DNA from: Escarpia spicata
Lineage: Eukaryota; Annelida; Polychaeta; Sabellida; Siboglinidae
Reading direction: 5' to 3'
Assembly (NCBI GenBank): GCA_963995525.1
Contig: OZ023213.1
Location: 23,634,598-23,698,597 of the forward strand
Length of the DNA: 64,000 nt
The notes beneath the pieces are model-generated. The model was not told the DNA's origin and ran no database searches. It saw nothing but the letters and a program-made list of their open reading frames with translations. Of this stretch, positions 57,089 to 64,000 are shown piece by piece; within the stretch, counting starts at the first letter, position 1, and the number at the start of each line of letters is the position of its first letter. Position numbers and translations under genes: made by a program.

Positions 57089-57377
57089 CAGTACTGAAAA
57101 AAACACATACTAATGAACAATTCTAGTGTTTATTCATTTTAAGGTTTAGATCCACATGTGTTCCACATTTAATACACACACAAAACAAGAAAACACTTAA
57201 TTAAAGAAAATTTAAAGAAGTTATACTTTTTGGTTACTTTAAATAGTCACGGACGTTCTGATCGGTTTTAGATGTACACATTCGTAGTTTTGTTGAACGT
57301 GATCCAGTTTTTAAACTGTTTGAGGTTTTGGACGTCCAAACATCTACACTTGAAGAAAAAACACAGAACAAAAATAA

Positions 57378-57520
57378 ACTGAAAAGTTTATTTTTATGGG
57401 TTCAATTTACCTCATTGCTGTCAAGTTCTGAAAATCACCCAAATCAGCATCTGCTAATACCCCTTTTAGCCATTCATGTACAGAAGAAAACCCATGTCGC
57501 TGTTCGAGGATTTGCCCCGT
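57378..57520 (+). other. 3' flank homologous to sulfotransferase copy 1
   Basis: Homologous to 17,328-17,480; see there. Confidence 0.8.
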
Positions 57521-57890
57521 GCTCCCACATTTTCCTGGAGGAAGAATGCCACACATTGGGAGCCAAAGTCCATGATGATGCAACATTTTATCCCACGTTT
57601 ATATAAATACGAATGTAAAGGAGTTAAATGTAGCGAGAATAGTCCCCTCGAGGATGTAGTACACACGTCGACGGCAACGGCAAACCCTGATGGCCAAGCG
57701 GCAAACCGCGAGCAGAGCCTTCATATAGCGCGGTAATCTTCGACGGCATATGCAAATTGGTGACGTGGACAGTTTGTGGATGCTATAAAAGATGGCGGTC
57801 CAAAGAAACAACCGAGAGGAGGAAGCATTGCTTTTGTATGATGGCCGAGAAGGGCCATCGCGTTTATGTGTGGAAATCTGCACTGCCATG
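57521..57890. other. Unassigned stretch
   Basis: Small overlapping ORFs only. GACGGCAACGGCAAACC-like and GGCAAACCGCGAGC-like words. No recognised feature. Confidence 0.35.
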
Positions 57891-57897
57891 GGGCGAT

Positions 57898-58062
57898 GAA
57901 CGATGCGCGATGCGATGCGCGATCCTATGGAGGATGCGCGATGCTATGCCCGATGTGATGGACGATGCGCGATGCGATGGGCGATGAGATGCGATGCGCG
58001 TTGCGCGATGCGCGATGCGATGCCATGCGATACCCTATGCGATGCGCGATGCGATGGTATAA
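57898..58062. repeat. GATGCGCGATGCGATG satellite
   Basis: Irregular tandem of GATGCGC and GATGCGATG units, ~165 bp. Met-Arg-Asp ORFs are artefacts. Confidence 0.9.
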
Positions 58063-58725
58063 ATTATAAAGATGCCGTAATGAGCATGCGTACTAGCTAC
58101 TCTGATTACTAGACATGCTCGACGTACGTTTACACCGCCTATGATCAGTCGTCTATTTCTACCAATTTTATTTTATTTTTAATCGGCACGTTTTGTCATA
58201 TATGTTTGTACACCGCTTCTGGATTTCGCGGGGAAGATGAATCGTACGTGTGATGAACCTGTGTGAGTGACTTTAATGATTTTGCTTTTCAACTGAACAT
58301 ACAAGCCCAATATCGCCCAACCAGTGACCAACAGGTGTCTCACCACCAGTTGAAAACTACAACAACAACCTACATTTGTGGCTACCTGTAGCAGACCCGT
58401 GTTGCGTGTGCCCTTTCACCGTGACACCCACAAGGTACGCTATTGCGTCATGGCGAGTGTTACAACCAACAAGCCACTGACCAGAGCGAGCGGGGCGACT
58501 AACAACACAACGAACAATGAACCAAGCCTCGCGAGTAGTGTATCAGGCCATCTGGAGGGGTATCTTGCGGTGTTTTATGGTCATTTTTGAGTGATATTAG
58601 GGAGGTTTCGAAAGCCGCCCCCCTGAGTGAAGTGAGTAGTCACGTGACCGTATGTGTGAGCGTATGTAGCGCGCCCCCTGACGGTGGAGTGAGCAGCCAT
58701 GGAAGGGTTATCGTGTATATGAAGA
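58063..58725. other. Unassigned stretch with GCGCCCCCTGACGG motif
   Basis: GCGCCCCCTGACGG at about 58,672 recurs as GACGCCCCCTGACGG at 61,771 and GCGCCTCCTGACGG at 61,680. The 70-codon ORF 58,378-58,590 has no recognised domain. Confidence 0.35.
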
Positions 58726-58729
58726 ACGA

Positions 58730-58835
58730 AAGACCGAAGAGGGAATTGTAATAACGAAAGATCAAAGAGGACAGTTTTAACAGGTGTTGAAAGGAACGAA
58801 AGATCAAAGAGTCATAACGAAAGATCAAAGAGAAA
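58730..58835. repeat. AACGAAAGATCAAAGAG minisatellite
   Basis: Four to five diverged copies of AACGAAAGA(T/C)C(A/G)AAGAG. Confidence 0.75.
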
Positions 58836-58969
58836 AGTTTTGTGTGTGTGTGTGTGTGTGAATAATGTTTATAAACCGTGTATATATATATATATGCGAC
58901 TTTAAAATATGTGATGTATGTATGTATGAAAGAAGAATTAGTGCTAAGGGAATAACCGACAAAAAAACA

Positions 58970-59097
58970 CAGTTTGAAAGTTTATTAGGTTTTTTAATAA
59001 TTAGCGTTCATCAACAACATGTTAGCGTTAGAAAAAACCAGTTTGAAAGTTGATTAGGTAATTATCGTTCATCAACAACATGTTAGCGTTCAATATT
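58970..59097. repeat. ~65-bp direct duplication
   Basis: CAGTTTGAAAGTT(T/G)ATTAGG ... CGTTCATCAACAACATGTTA occurs twice in tandem. Confidence 0.8.
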
Positions 59098-59270
59098 GGT
59101 TGCAGCAGCATCCCAATCTTCGACAACATCCTCCGCCGGAGAGGGAACAGGGTCTGGATCAAAGCGAGTCCGTGTCGCCAGGAGTTCGCGCAGTACGTGG
59201 TAGAAGGAGCAATAATGATTGTCGCGGAGTTCCTCCTCTCTGGAACATATATGAAAACTTTGAAAATATT

Positions 59271-59308
<38 letters not shown>

Positions 59309-59977
59309 GAATGTATATATTGTGCGAAGTACAGCCGGGTGGAATAAGCCAGCGATGTAACCAGACACCGCGTAGGGAACCGACACACGATAACAGGGCA
59401 AGCTAGATCAACGGACTATGATACAATACGTAATGGAGATGTCTGCTGACGCGATCGGTAACCAAACACCGCGTAGCTAGCCGAAACGACAAGAGGCCAG
59501 ACGAGGTCAGCATACACATAGATAAGAAAGACTGTGTATATACATTGGAGAGAATGAGAAACGTGGTAAGAGAAAACATAAATAAGGTAATAAAAGTATT
59601 GTAATCGTTGAACACTCACGTGCAATCCTCAATACTGGAGTCACTGGAGACACTCCCTGTCAGACTCCAGGTATCAGCGTCGGTGGCACCGGCAGTCCTG
59701 AAAGGTAAATATAGACAACTGTGAGTGACACATGACGACCGTAAGCGTAAGGAATAATAGAGGCGAGACATCACAATTAGTTTACGTGAAGAACACTGTG
59801 ATTATAGTATGATATGTATAGGATATATATCGAATAAAACAAAGCAAAGAATATTAATAATAAAAGTACTTACATTTCGAGACCACGCCAGTCGGCACGC
59901 ATTTGCAGCCAAGGCATCGGCGACGGAGGAGAACACCATACCCCCCGAGGTATCGGCGACGATGACATAGAGCGCAT
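59083..59977 (-). CDS. Candidate three-exon gene, hypothetical acidic protein
   Basis: Minus-strand exons 59,977-59,874, 59,697-59,620 and 59,239-59,083 sum to 339 bp, exactly 113 codons with the stop. Donors are GAAAT|GTAAGTAC and GCAC|GTGAGTG. Acceptors are CCTTTCAG|G and GTTCCAG|A. The frame stays open over both joins in compatible phases. The protein starts MRSMSSSPIPRG, has a Ser/Asp-rich middle (SLTGSVSSDSSIED) and an acidic end (EEELRDN, PSPAEDVVEDW). A TATATATA box at about 60,074-60,088 lies ~100 bp upstream of the ATG. A second ATG at 59,968 is also possible. No family is recognised. The model rests on splice signals only. Confidence 0.5.
59268..59305. repeat. (TA)n microsatellite in candidate intron
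   Basis: Alternating TA just upstream of the last-exon acceptor of the minus-strand gene. Confidence 0.9.
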
Positions 59978-60070
59978 CCACGCATCATGAAGACGCCATT
60001 CAGCACGCAGTTGGCTTCAAGGTATCGACGACATAGTTGCGAATGAGATGATGTGAAGAATGTAACAAAC

Positions 60071-60090
60071 GAGCTAGTATATATATAGGA
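60071..60090 (-). promoter_or_regulatory. TATA box of the minus-strand three-exon gene
   Basis: CTATATATATAGGATAG-type sequence. It is the only TATA-like element upstream of the candidate ATG 59,977. A plus-strand use cannot be excluded. Confidence 0.35.
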
Positions 60091-60184
60091 TAGAGCATAT
60101 GCATGCAGACACACTATGAAGGCAACTTGTAAGACACACTGTACCGTGGAAAAATACCGGTGCATGAAAAGCACTGAAGACCCA

Positions 60185-60236
60185 GGGACGTATGACATCA
60201 TCGTCTAGGGGTGACACGTGGGCGATGCCTGGTTAT
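60185..60236 (+). promoter_or_regulatory. Shared promoter block, copy 1
   Basis: CCAGGGACG, GACATCATCGTCTAGGG, CACGTG (60,215-60,220), CGATGCCTGG and TTATGTA align with 61,015-61,078. The TATA position reads TATGTAGC, so this copy's TATA box is degraded. Confidence 0.7.
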
Positions 60237-60360
60237 GTAGCCAGCAGTGCGGTTATGGAAAATTTCGACGTATTAAAGTACAAACCAATAGCAGTCATAT
60301 GACAGAGGGAGCAGCTGGCGATAAGCGCGTGATGCACGAAGTGCAGCTAGACGACAATGC

Positions 60361-60918
60361 ATGTGGAATGCGCCTAATCAGAACGCTAACAATACAGACG
60401 GGAGAAAAGAACTCTATGAGTGTTCAGCGATGACACATATGGCGGTCAAGAGCTTGGATATACAATTCAGGGGTGCTGGTCACTTCGTATCGAATTTCTA
60501 TCCATGCGAGGTACACATATGGGGCGAAGACTTTGCTTGTGCAGAGGCAGCATATCATTTTTAAAAAGCCAGACATTTTCACGATGAGAACACAGCGAGA
60601 AAGATTCAGACCGCGCGCAGCGGAATACAGGCGAAATACTGGAGTAAAAACATTCGTTGGACACCCGATCGAACCGTTGCATGGCTATCACAACGTCGAG
60701 CCGTGATGTACGCGGTAGTAGCCGCGAAGTTCCGTGCCTCTAAACTACGGCAACGCTTGCTGGCCACAGGTGACGCACGACTTATTGAGAATGTACCCAG
60801 TGCAGAGGGGTATTGGGGTAAGAGTTCAAAGCGTAACGAAGCAGGTAAGAATATACTCGGTGTGATTCTTATGCAACTGAGACACTTCGTTAGGCAGTGC
60901 TCTATACGCCTTACATAA
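60361..60918 (+). pseudogene. NADAR-domain protein, one in-frame TAA
   Basis: NADAR (YbiA/DUF1768) domains cleave N-glycosidic bonds of ADP-ribose-like or riboflavin-precursor substrates; some remove ADP-ribose from guanine. Landmarks in one continuous frame are GHFVSNFYPCEV, ACAEAAYHF, then (after TAA at 60,562-60,564) KARHFHDE, KYWSKNIRW and the closing GKNILGVILMQLRHF. The TAA stands where the family usually has a polar residue before KA; a single change from CAA would explain it. Everything else is open to TAA 60,918. The first ATG in frame is 60,361; 60,430 (MTHMAV) is also possible. Promoter block copy 1 lies ~130 bp upstream. It is most likely a recent pseudogene. Confidence 0.75.
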
Positions 60919-60943
60919 GGCGTCCATTAAAAAAAAAAAAAAA
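60919..60943. repeat. Poly(A) tract
   Basis: About 17 A residues directly after the NADAR frame. Confidence 0.8.
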
Positions 60944-61106
60944 ACAGCCACACGGTGACAGAGTACAGGAGAGGGAGAGATAAAGTCACGCGCGCGATAC
61001 GACGCGAACACCAGGGTCGCGTGATGTCATTGTCTACGGTATCACGTGGTCGATGCCTGGATGGAATGATTATGTATATAAACCCAGGCTAAATCTAACA
61101 GGACAA
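60943..61106 (+). promoter_or_regulatory. Shared promoter block, copy 2 (best copy)
   Basis: GAGAGATAAAGTCACGCGCG, CGCGAACACCAGGG, TGATGTCATTGTCTACGG, CACGTG (61,043-61,048), CGATGCCTGG (61,051-61,060) and TATATAAA (61,075-61,082) are in order, with CAGGCTAAATCTAACAG after. Spacing TATA to the ATG 61,164 is ~85 bp, leaving a CT-rich leader. The first ATG in frame (61,053) lies upstream of the TATA box and is not the start. Confidence 0.75.
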
Positions 61107-61163
61107 ACACTCTCTCTCTCCGACACGCTGCTGCCGCTCTCGACTTCACTTTCACTCGACAAG

Positions 61164-61645
61164 ATGGCGACGCCAAACGTCAAGTCCTCCGAGGAAATTC
61201 TCCTGTCAGAACTCGAACAAGTAAGTGACGGAACGTACGCATTTGTTCGCCCACTGACACTAGTAACATGTGCTCTGTCCCCCGAATATGTATGCTACCC
61301 AGCATGTCGTATATGTAATCGGAAAGTTCTTCTTGAAACGACGAAAGGAGGGCACCATAACGTCAATATTTGTCCGGTCCACGGTCGTCAGAAGGGAATT
61401 TCCGTATACAAGTATGTTATGGGTATGCTTTTCGCCGATCGCAAGGGCAACGAAGTGTGGGCCACATGATTTGACCGTCTAGTCCAGGGGGCCGTGGGGG
61501 GAATGACAGCAAGCGACTATATGTTGCTAAAAACCGGCGACTGAATGTCCTACGTGGCAAACAGGCTAGGGTGACAATTAGAAAGTCAACAAAGGCAGAC
61601 TATCGAAACTACACCGTGTTAGCACTGGAAATAATCCAGCCGTAA
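61164..61645 (+). pseudogene. RPA1 C-terminal-like single-strand DNA-binding protein, two breaks
   Basis: The large RPA subunit's C-terminal OB fold with its zinc ribbon binds single-stranded DNA. Here SSEEILLSELEQ, then VCYPACRICNRKV (CxxC) and NICPVHGR (CxxH) give the zinc ribbon, followed by GNEVWAT. A TGA at 61,467-61,469 follows where RPA has a Cys before Phe. The frame goes on (FDRLVQGAVGGMTAS) to about 61,540, where a frameshift leads to a last segment (RGKQARVTI, ADYRNYTVLALEI) ending at TAA 61,643-61,645. The start at 61,164 (MATPNV) fits the TATA box and a good context (AAGATGG). The order of motifs supports RPA; a Helitron- or virus-encoded homologue is possible. Confidence 0.65.
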
Positions 61646-61649
61646 GAGA

Positions 61650-61880
<231 letters not shown>

Positions 61881-62032
61881 CTGTCCCTAGTGGTTGAATG
61901 ATGTATCTCTGTCTGTCTGTCTATTTGACACTATGATGTAATTTCCTATGACGTGTGTTGTAGACGCCTCCTTGGTCAACGCCGATTCCATCGCACTACG
62001 AGACAGTTCCGGTGTAAACCCCCGAGCGTGGG

Positions 62033-62248
62033 GTGAAACGCCGACTGTCCTTTGATGTTGAAGACAATGTTGACGAGGCAAGTGTCATTTGTGTGGGGTC
62101 ATGTTCTTGGACTAGTGATCAGGATGACGATGATGTTGCTAATGATGGTGATTTTGATACTGATTGGTCTGACGACGAGTTTCGAAGGCATAGTGAATTA
62201 CAGGACTCTGTAGAGAAGGTGAATGCCATTCAGAAGCGCGCGGACTAA
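62033..62248 (+). CDS. Acidic CGSC-motif ORF (ORF A)
   Basis: The frame is open after a TAA at 62,015 and has no ATG before VKRRLSF, so its start is unclear (a GTG at 62,033 or an upstream exon). It carries DEASV, CVGSC, WTSDQDDDD and a long acidic stretch (FDTDWSDDEFRRH), ending KRAD. Its relative on the minus strand at 30,237-30,425 shares the order of motifs. The TAA at 62,246-62,248 is followed at once by the ATG of ORF B in the same frame. It may be a separate cistron, or the N-terminal part of one gene broken by a nonsense codon. Function unknown. Confidence 0.5.
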   Translation: MKRRLSFDVEDNVDEASVICVGSCSWTSDQDDDDVANDGDFDTDWSDDEFRRHSELQDSVEKVNAIQKRAD

Positions 62249-62845
62249 ATGATAGATGACGGCCTATTTATGGCCACTATAACCGCCGCTTGCGTTCGCC
62301 AGGCAGCCGACGGACTGTGGCGCCGCTATGCGAACGTTCACGAAGACGTGTTCAAAGTGGATCGCTCGCGTATATTTCGTAGCTATGATATGGTAGTGTC
62401 CGAGCTGGTATGCGTAGTGCGCACACCGTGGTTTGCTCGTGATGTCATATCACGGGTGAAAGCGAGTCTGCATAGCCGCGGTATAACCGTGGCGGATGAG
62501 AAGGAAGACGAAGCACTCACACTGAAGGAGGAAAGGCCACAGGTCTGGTACCAACAAGACGACACGGGGGAGGAAAGGCAGGTCTGGTACTCCGAGCTGT
62601 GTGCAGTAGCACGCGATGCTATCGTCCGATTCATAAGTAACGAACTGTGGCGCACGTTCGAAGGTGAGTCAAACACCATCTACCTGGTGCGTAGTGACCT
62701 GATCCAAGACAATTTGAGGTATGCAGTGCACCATTACAGGTTTATGGCGGACACACCGGAGCGGGCACGTGACATCATAACACGTGTGCAAGCCATCCTG
62801 CGTGCACGTGGTATATCGCTGTTGGACGAGAAAACACCCTGCTAA
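62249..62845 (+). CDS. ORF B, hypothetical protein with two internal repeats
   Basis: A 198-residue frame from ATG (MIDDGLFMATITAACVR). Two ~80-residue repeats are visible. Residues ~8-87 end FARDVISRVKASLHSRGIT, VADEK; residues ~112-195 end RARDIITRVQAILRARGIS, LLDEK. Between them is an acidic linker (VWYQQDDTGEERQVWY). Both repeats look largely helical. The stop codon overlaps the ATG of ORF C (TAATG). The repeat domain is not recognised. No catalytic motif is visible. Confidence 0.65.
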   Translation: MIDDGLFMATITAACVRQAADGLWRRYANVHEDVFKVDRSRIFRSYDMVVSELVCVVRTPWFARDVISRVKASLHSRGITVADEKEDEALTLKEERPQVWYQQDDTGEERQVWYSELCAVARDAIVRFISNELWRTFEGESNTIYLVRSDLIQDNLRYAVHHYRFMADTPERARDIITRVQAILRARGISLLDEKTPC

Positions 62846-63417
62846 TGTTGTTGTTGTGTTGTCAGGTAACCGATGCTCCCTCTAGCGGACTAGCCCTCAT
62901 TCAAAAGTCATATGAGGAGAACCCGCTAGAGTGGGCGCCGAGAAAACGACGCCGCCGCCACACCCCCATGCCGCTGCGACAGGCCCTCCTCACGCAGCTG
63001 CACGTACAGCGTCACGTCTCATCACTCGAAATGACATGCGAAGACGCTTCACCACCAACATCCGACGAATCGTCAATGGACATGACATGTGACGACGACG
63101 ACGACTATGACGTCACCACAACCGCCTCCGAGTACGAGGCACTGTGCGCGGACCGGTCAACGCTCGACGTTGCCCACGACGACCACATCGTATGGTCAAA
63201 AACTGCAACATTGATCACGTGGGCCTACTCGGCTCCATTCGATAGTGTGAGGCACCTCGAACTAAATATAGAGTCCCTAGCGGGGGTACTCTTTGCTACG
63301 CGGAGATGTAGCTTAGACGTGGCCGTGCGCACGATGTGTGACGAAATCGCACGTAATGTCACGCGCGACGAACACGTCGCCTACATAATTAATACCCTCC
63401 AGAAGCGCCTGCAGTGA
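62845..63417 (+). CDS. ORF C, hypothetical nuclear-type protein
   Basis: A 190-residue frame starting at the ATG overlapping the stop of ORF B. The first residues (MLLLCCQ) are encoded by a TTG/TTGT run ending in CAG|GTAACC, which also looks like a splice acceptor, so translation might instead enter by splicing. A basic stretch (RKRRRRH, residues ~33-39) is a likely nuclear signal. Two SS(L/M)EMTC / SSMDMTC motifs flank an acidic middle (DDDDDY). The end (TLITWAYSAPFD, EIARNVTRDEHVAYIINTLQ) looks helical and ends LQKRLQ, somewhat like the ends of the ORF B repeats. AATAAA follows at 63,568. Confidence 0.65.
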   Translation: MLLLCCQVTDAPSSGLALIQKSYEENPLEWAPRKRRRRHTPMPLRQALLTQLHVQRHVSSLEMTCEDASPPTSDESSMDMTCDDDDDYDVTTTASEYEALCADRSTLDVAHDDHIVWSKTATLITWAYSAPFDSVRHLELNIESLAGVLFATRRCSLDVAVRTMCDEIARNVTRDEHVAYIINTLQKRLQ

Positions 63418-63567
63418 CGACAAGAGGAAATGCGCCCCTACGACGTATAGCTGGGGTTATAGGCGCCGTTTGTCTGTTACTGTAGGCGCTTAGCTTTGCT
63501 TTCATGTGTACTTTGTATTACTCGCTTTTATTTGTATATCCTTTCGCTTTTATTGTAATATTCAATG

Positions 63568-63573
63568 AATAAA
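63568..63573 (+). terminator. AATAAA polyadenylation signal
   Basis: The first AATAAA after ORF C, ~150 bp downstream of its stop, in an AT-rich stretch. Confidence 0.6.
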
Positions 63574-63715
63574 AATGTAGGTATGTAATCCAGGATTCCG
63601 GTGTCTGTTGTTCTTGCCGCCTTCATAGCTCGTTGCGATCGGTGAATACATACACGCCCACCTCCCCTCTGTCTATAGATACATACACGCACACTCATAC
63701 AAGCCACGCCTCCTA

Positions 63716-63742
63716 TGACGTCACACAGTGTAGGATATATAG
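63716..63742 (+). promoter_or_regulatory. CRE plus TATA promoter of the zinc-finger gene
   Basis: TGACGTCA at 63,716-63,723 is followed by TATATAG at 63,736-63,742. The ATG lies 42 bp downstream at 63,784. Confidence 0.55.
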
Positions 63743-63783
63743 AAACGTACAAGGATCTCCCATCCTTCAGTTGTAGGTAGAAG

Positions 63784-64000
63784 ATGAAGCAGCACACGTG
63801 TCATCACTGCGGTCTCGTTCTCGATACACACGCCGACATACAACACCACATAGACCAAACGCATTCATCATCATCAACACACGTAGACGACGACCATGCC
63901 TACAGTAAACCACCGCCACGAGTGGTGCCGTCTGGCGAACCACCAAAAAGCGCTAGGTACCCCTGTTCGAGATGTGGAAGATACTTCACGAGACGACGGG
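63784..64000 (+). CDS. C2H2 zinc-finger protein, N-terminal part (runs off window)
   Basis: The frame is open from ATG 63,784 to the end of the window (72 codons). Residues 6-27 form a classical C2H2 finger (CHHCG ... HHIDQTH; C-x2-C-x12-H-x4-H). A Ser/His/Asp linker and PPPRVVPSGEPP follow, and a second finger starts at YPCSRCGRYFTRR. It probably binds DNA. TATA and CRE elements lie just upstream. The C terminus is outside the window. Confidence 0.7.
   Translation, partial: MKQHTCHHCGLVLDTHADIQHHIDQTHSSSSTHVDDDHAYSKPPPRVVPSGEPPKSARYPCSRCGRYFTRRR

Larger units (their letters stand above)
55264..57377. other. ~2.1-kb segment present only in sulfotransferase copy 2
   Basis: Copy 1 passes directly from KWNE into TAAACTGAAAGGACTATTTT. 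In copy 2 the matching flank resumes at about 57,378. The intervening segment is thus an insertion here or a deletion in copy 1. It holds two unrecognised ORFs (55,454-55,885 plus; 55,801-56,259 minus) and a hairpin at 56,982-57,088. Confidence 0.7.

Noticed and set aside
57757..58112. Met-Arg-Asp-rich ORFs
   Set aside because: A by-product of the GATGCGC satellite.
58378..58590. 70-codon ORF upstream of the gene block
   Set aside because: No recognisable domain, no promoter elements of the block, and repeat-like composition.
60117..60205. Short plus-strand ORF after the TATA at 60.08 kb
   Set aside because: Only about 28 codons, no domain, and it runs into promoter block copy 1. The TATA box better serves the minus-strand gene.

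Overview
The window looks like nuclear DNA of an animal, probably a marine invertebrate. The reasons are two copies of an animal-type galactose 3-O-sulfotransferase, many families of non-LTR retrotransposons (LINEs), tRNA-derived SINEs, candidate introns, TATA boxes and AATAAA signals, and abundant micro- and minisatellites. The species cannot be told from the sequence. Most of the window is mobile-element debris with no dense host gene content. No rRNA gene and no CRISPR array is visible. Family names were assigned by eye from motifs; no database search was run.

Layout: 1-8 kb holds a LINE fragment, copies of a tRNA-derived SINE, three head-to-tail 72-bp tRNA-like units, minisatellites and a 53-bp-arm hairpin. 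8-14 kb holds a decayed LINE (9.5-11.6 kb, minus) and weak exon candidates. 14-17.4 kb holds an unclassified repeat, a 5'-truncated RTE-type LINE and sulfotransferase copy 1, whose amino-terminal anchor is cut off by a nonsense codon. 20.3-23.8 kb holds a LINE with an intact 1036-codon endonuclease/reverse transcriptase ORF (minus). 25.7-30.2 kb holds a decayed two-ORF LINE inserted beside a small acidic gene at 30.2-30.4 kb. 32.6-37.1 kb holds another two-ORF LINE. 38.4-38.9 kb carries (GGGA)n and (CA)n tracts. 39.3-41.2 kb holds a decayed CR1-like LINE. 42.0-42.9 kb is a large foldback palindrome.

43,226-53,933 is one insertion of 10.7 kb. It has inverted terminal repeats of about 3.75 and 3.88 kb, termini AGTAGTAAGG / CCTTACTACT, and a perfect 6-bp target duplication CATGAC. 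The AGT terminus, the 6-bp duplication and one interior protein point to a Polinton/Maverick-related element, with no polymerase, integrase or capsid gene seen. The repeats carry duplicated ORFs and ~130-bp tandem units containing CRE-like TGACGTCA sites. The 3.1-kb centre holds satellites, a broken mobile-element gene and two small ORFs. Immediately right of it is sulfotransferase copy 2 (54.2-55.4 kb), which keeps its amino-terminal anchor.

58.9-64.0 kb is different: compact, richer in G+C, with small genes on both strands. It has a candidate three-exon minus-strand gene, a NADAR-domain gene with one internal stop, an RPA-type single-strand DNA-binding protein gene with two breaks, three abutting ORFs joined by TAAATG and TAATG, and a C2H2 zinc-finger gene running off the end. 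A promoter block (CACGTG, CGATGCCTGG, TATA) precedes the NADAR and RPA-like genes and recurs at 30.43-30.60 kb in front of a minus-strand relative of the first abutting ORF. This block is the best candidate for an undescribed multi-gene mobile or virus-derived element; its right end lies outside the window.
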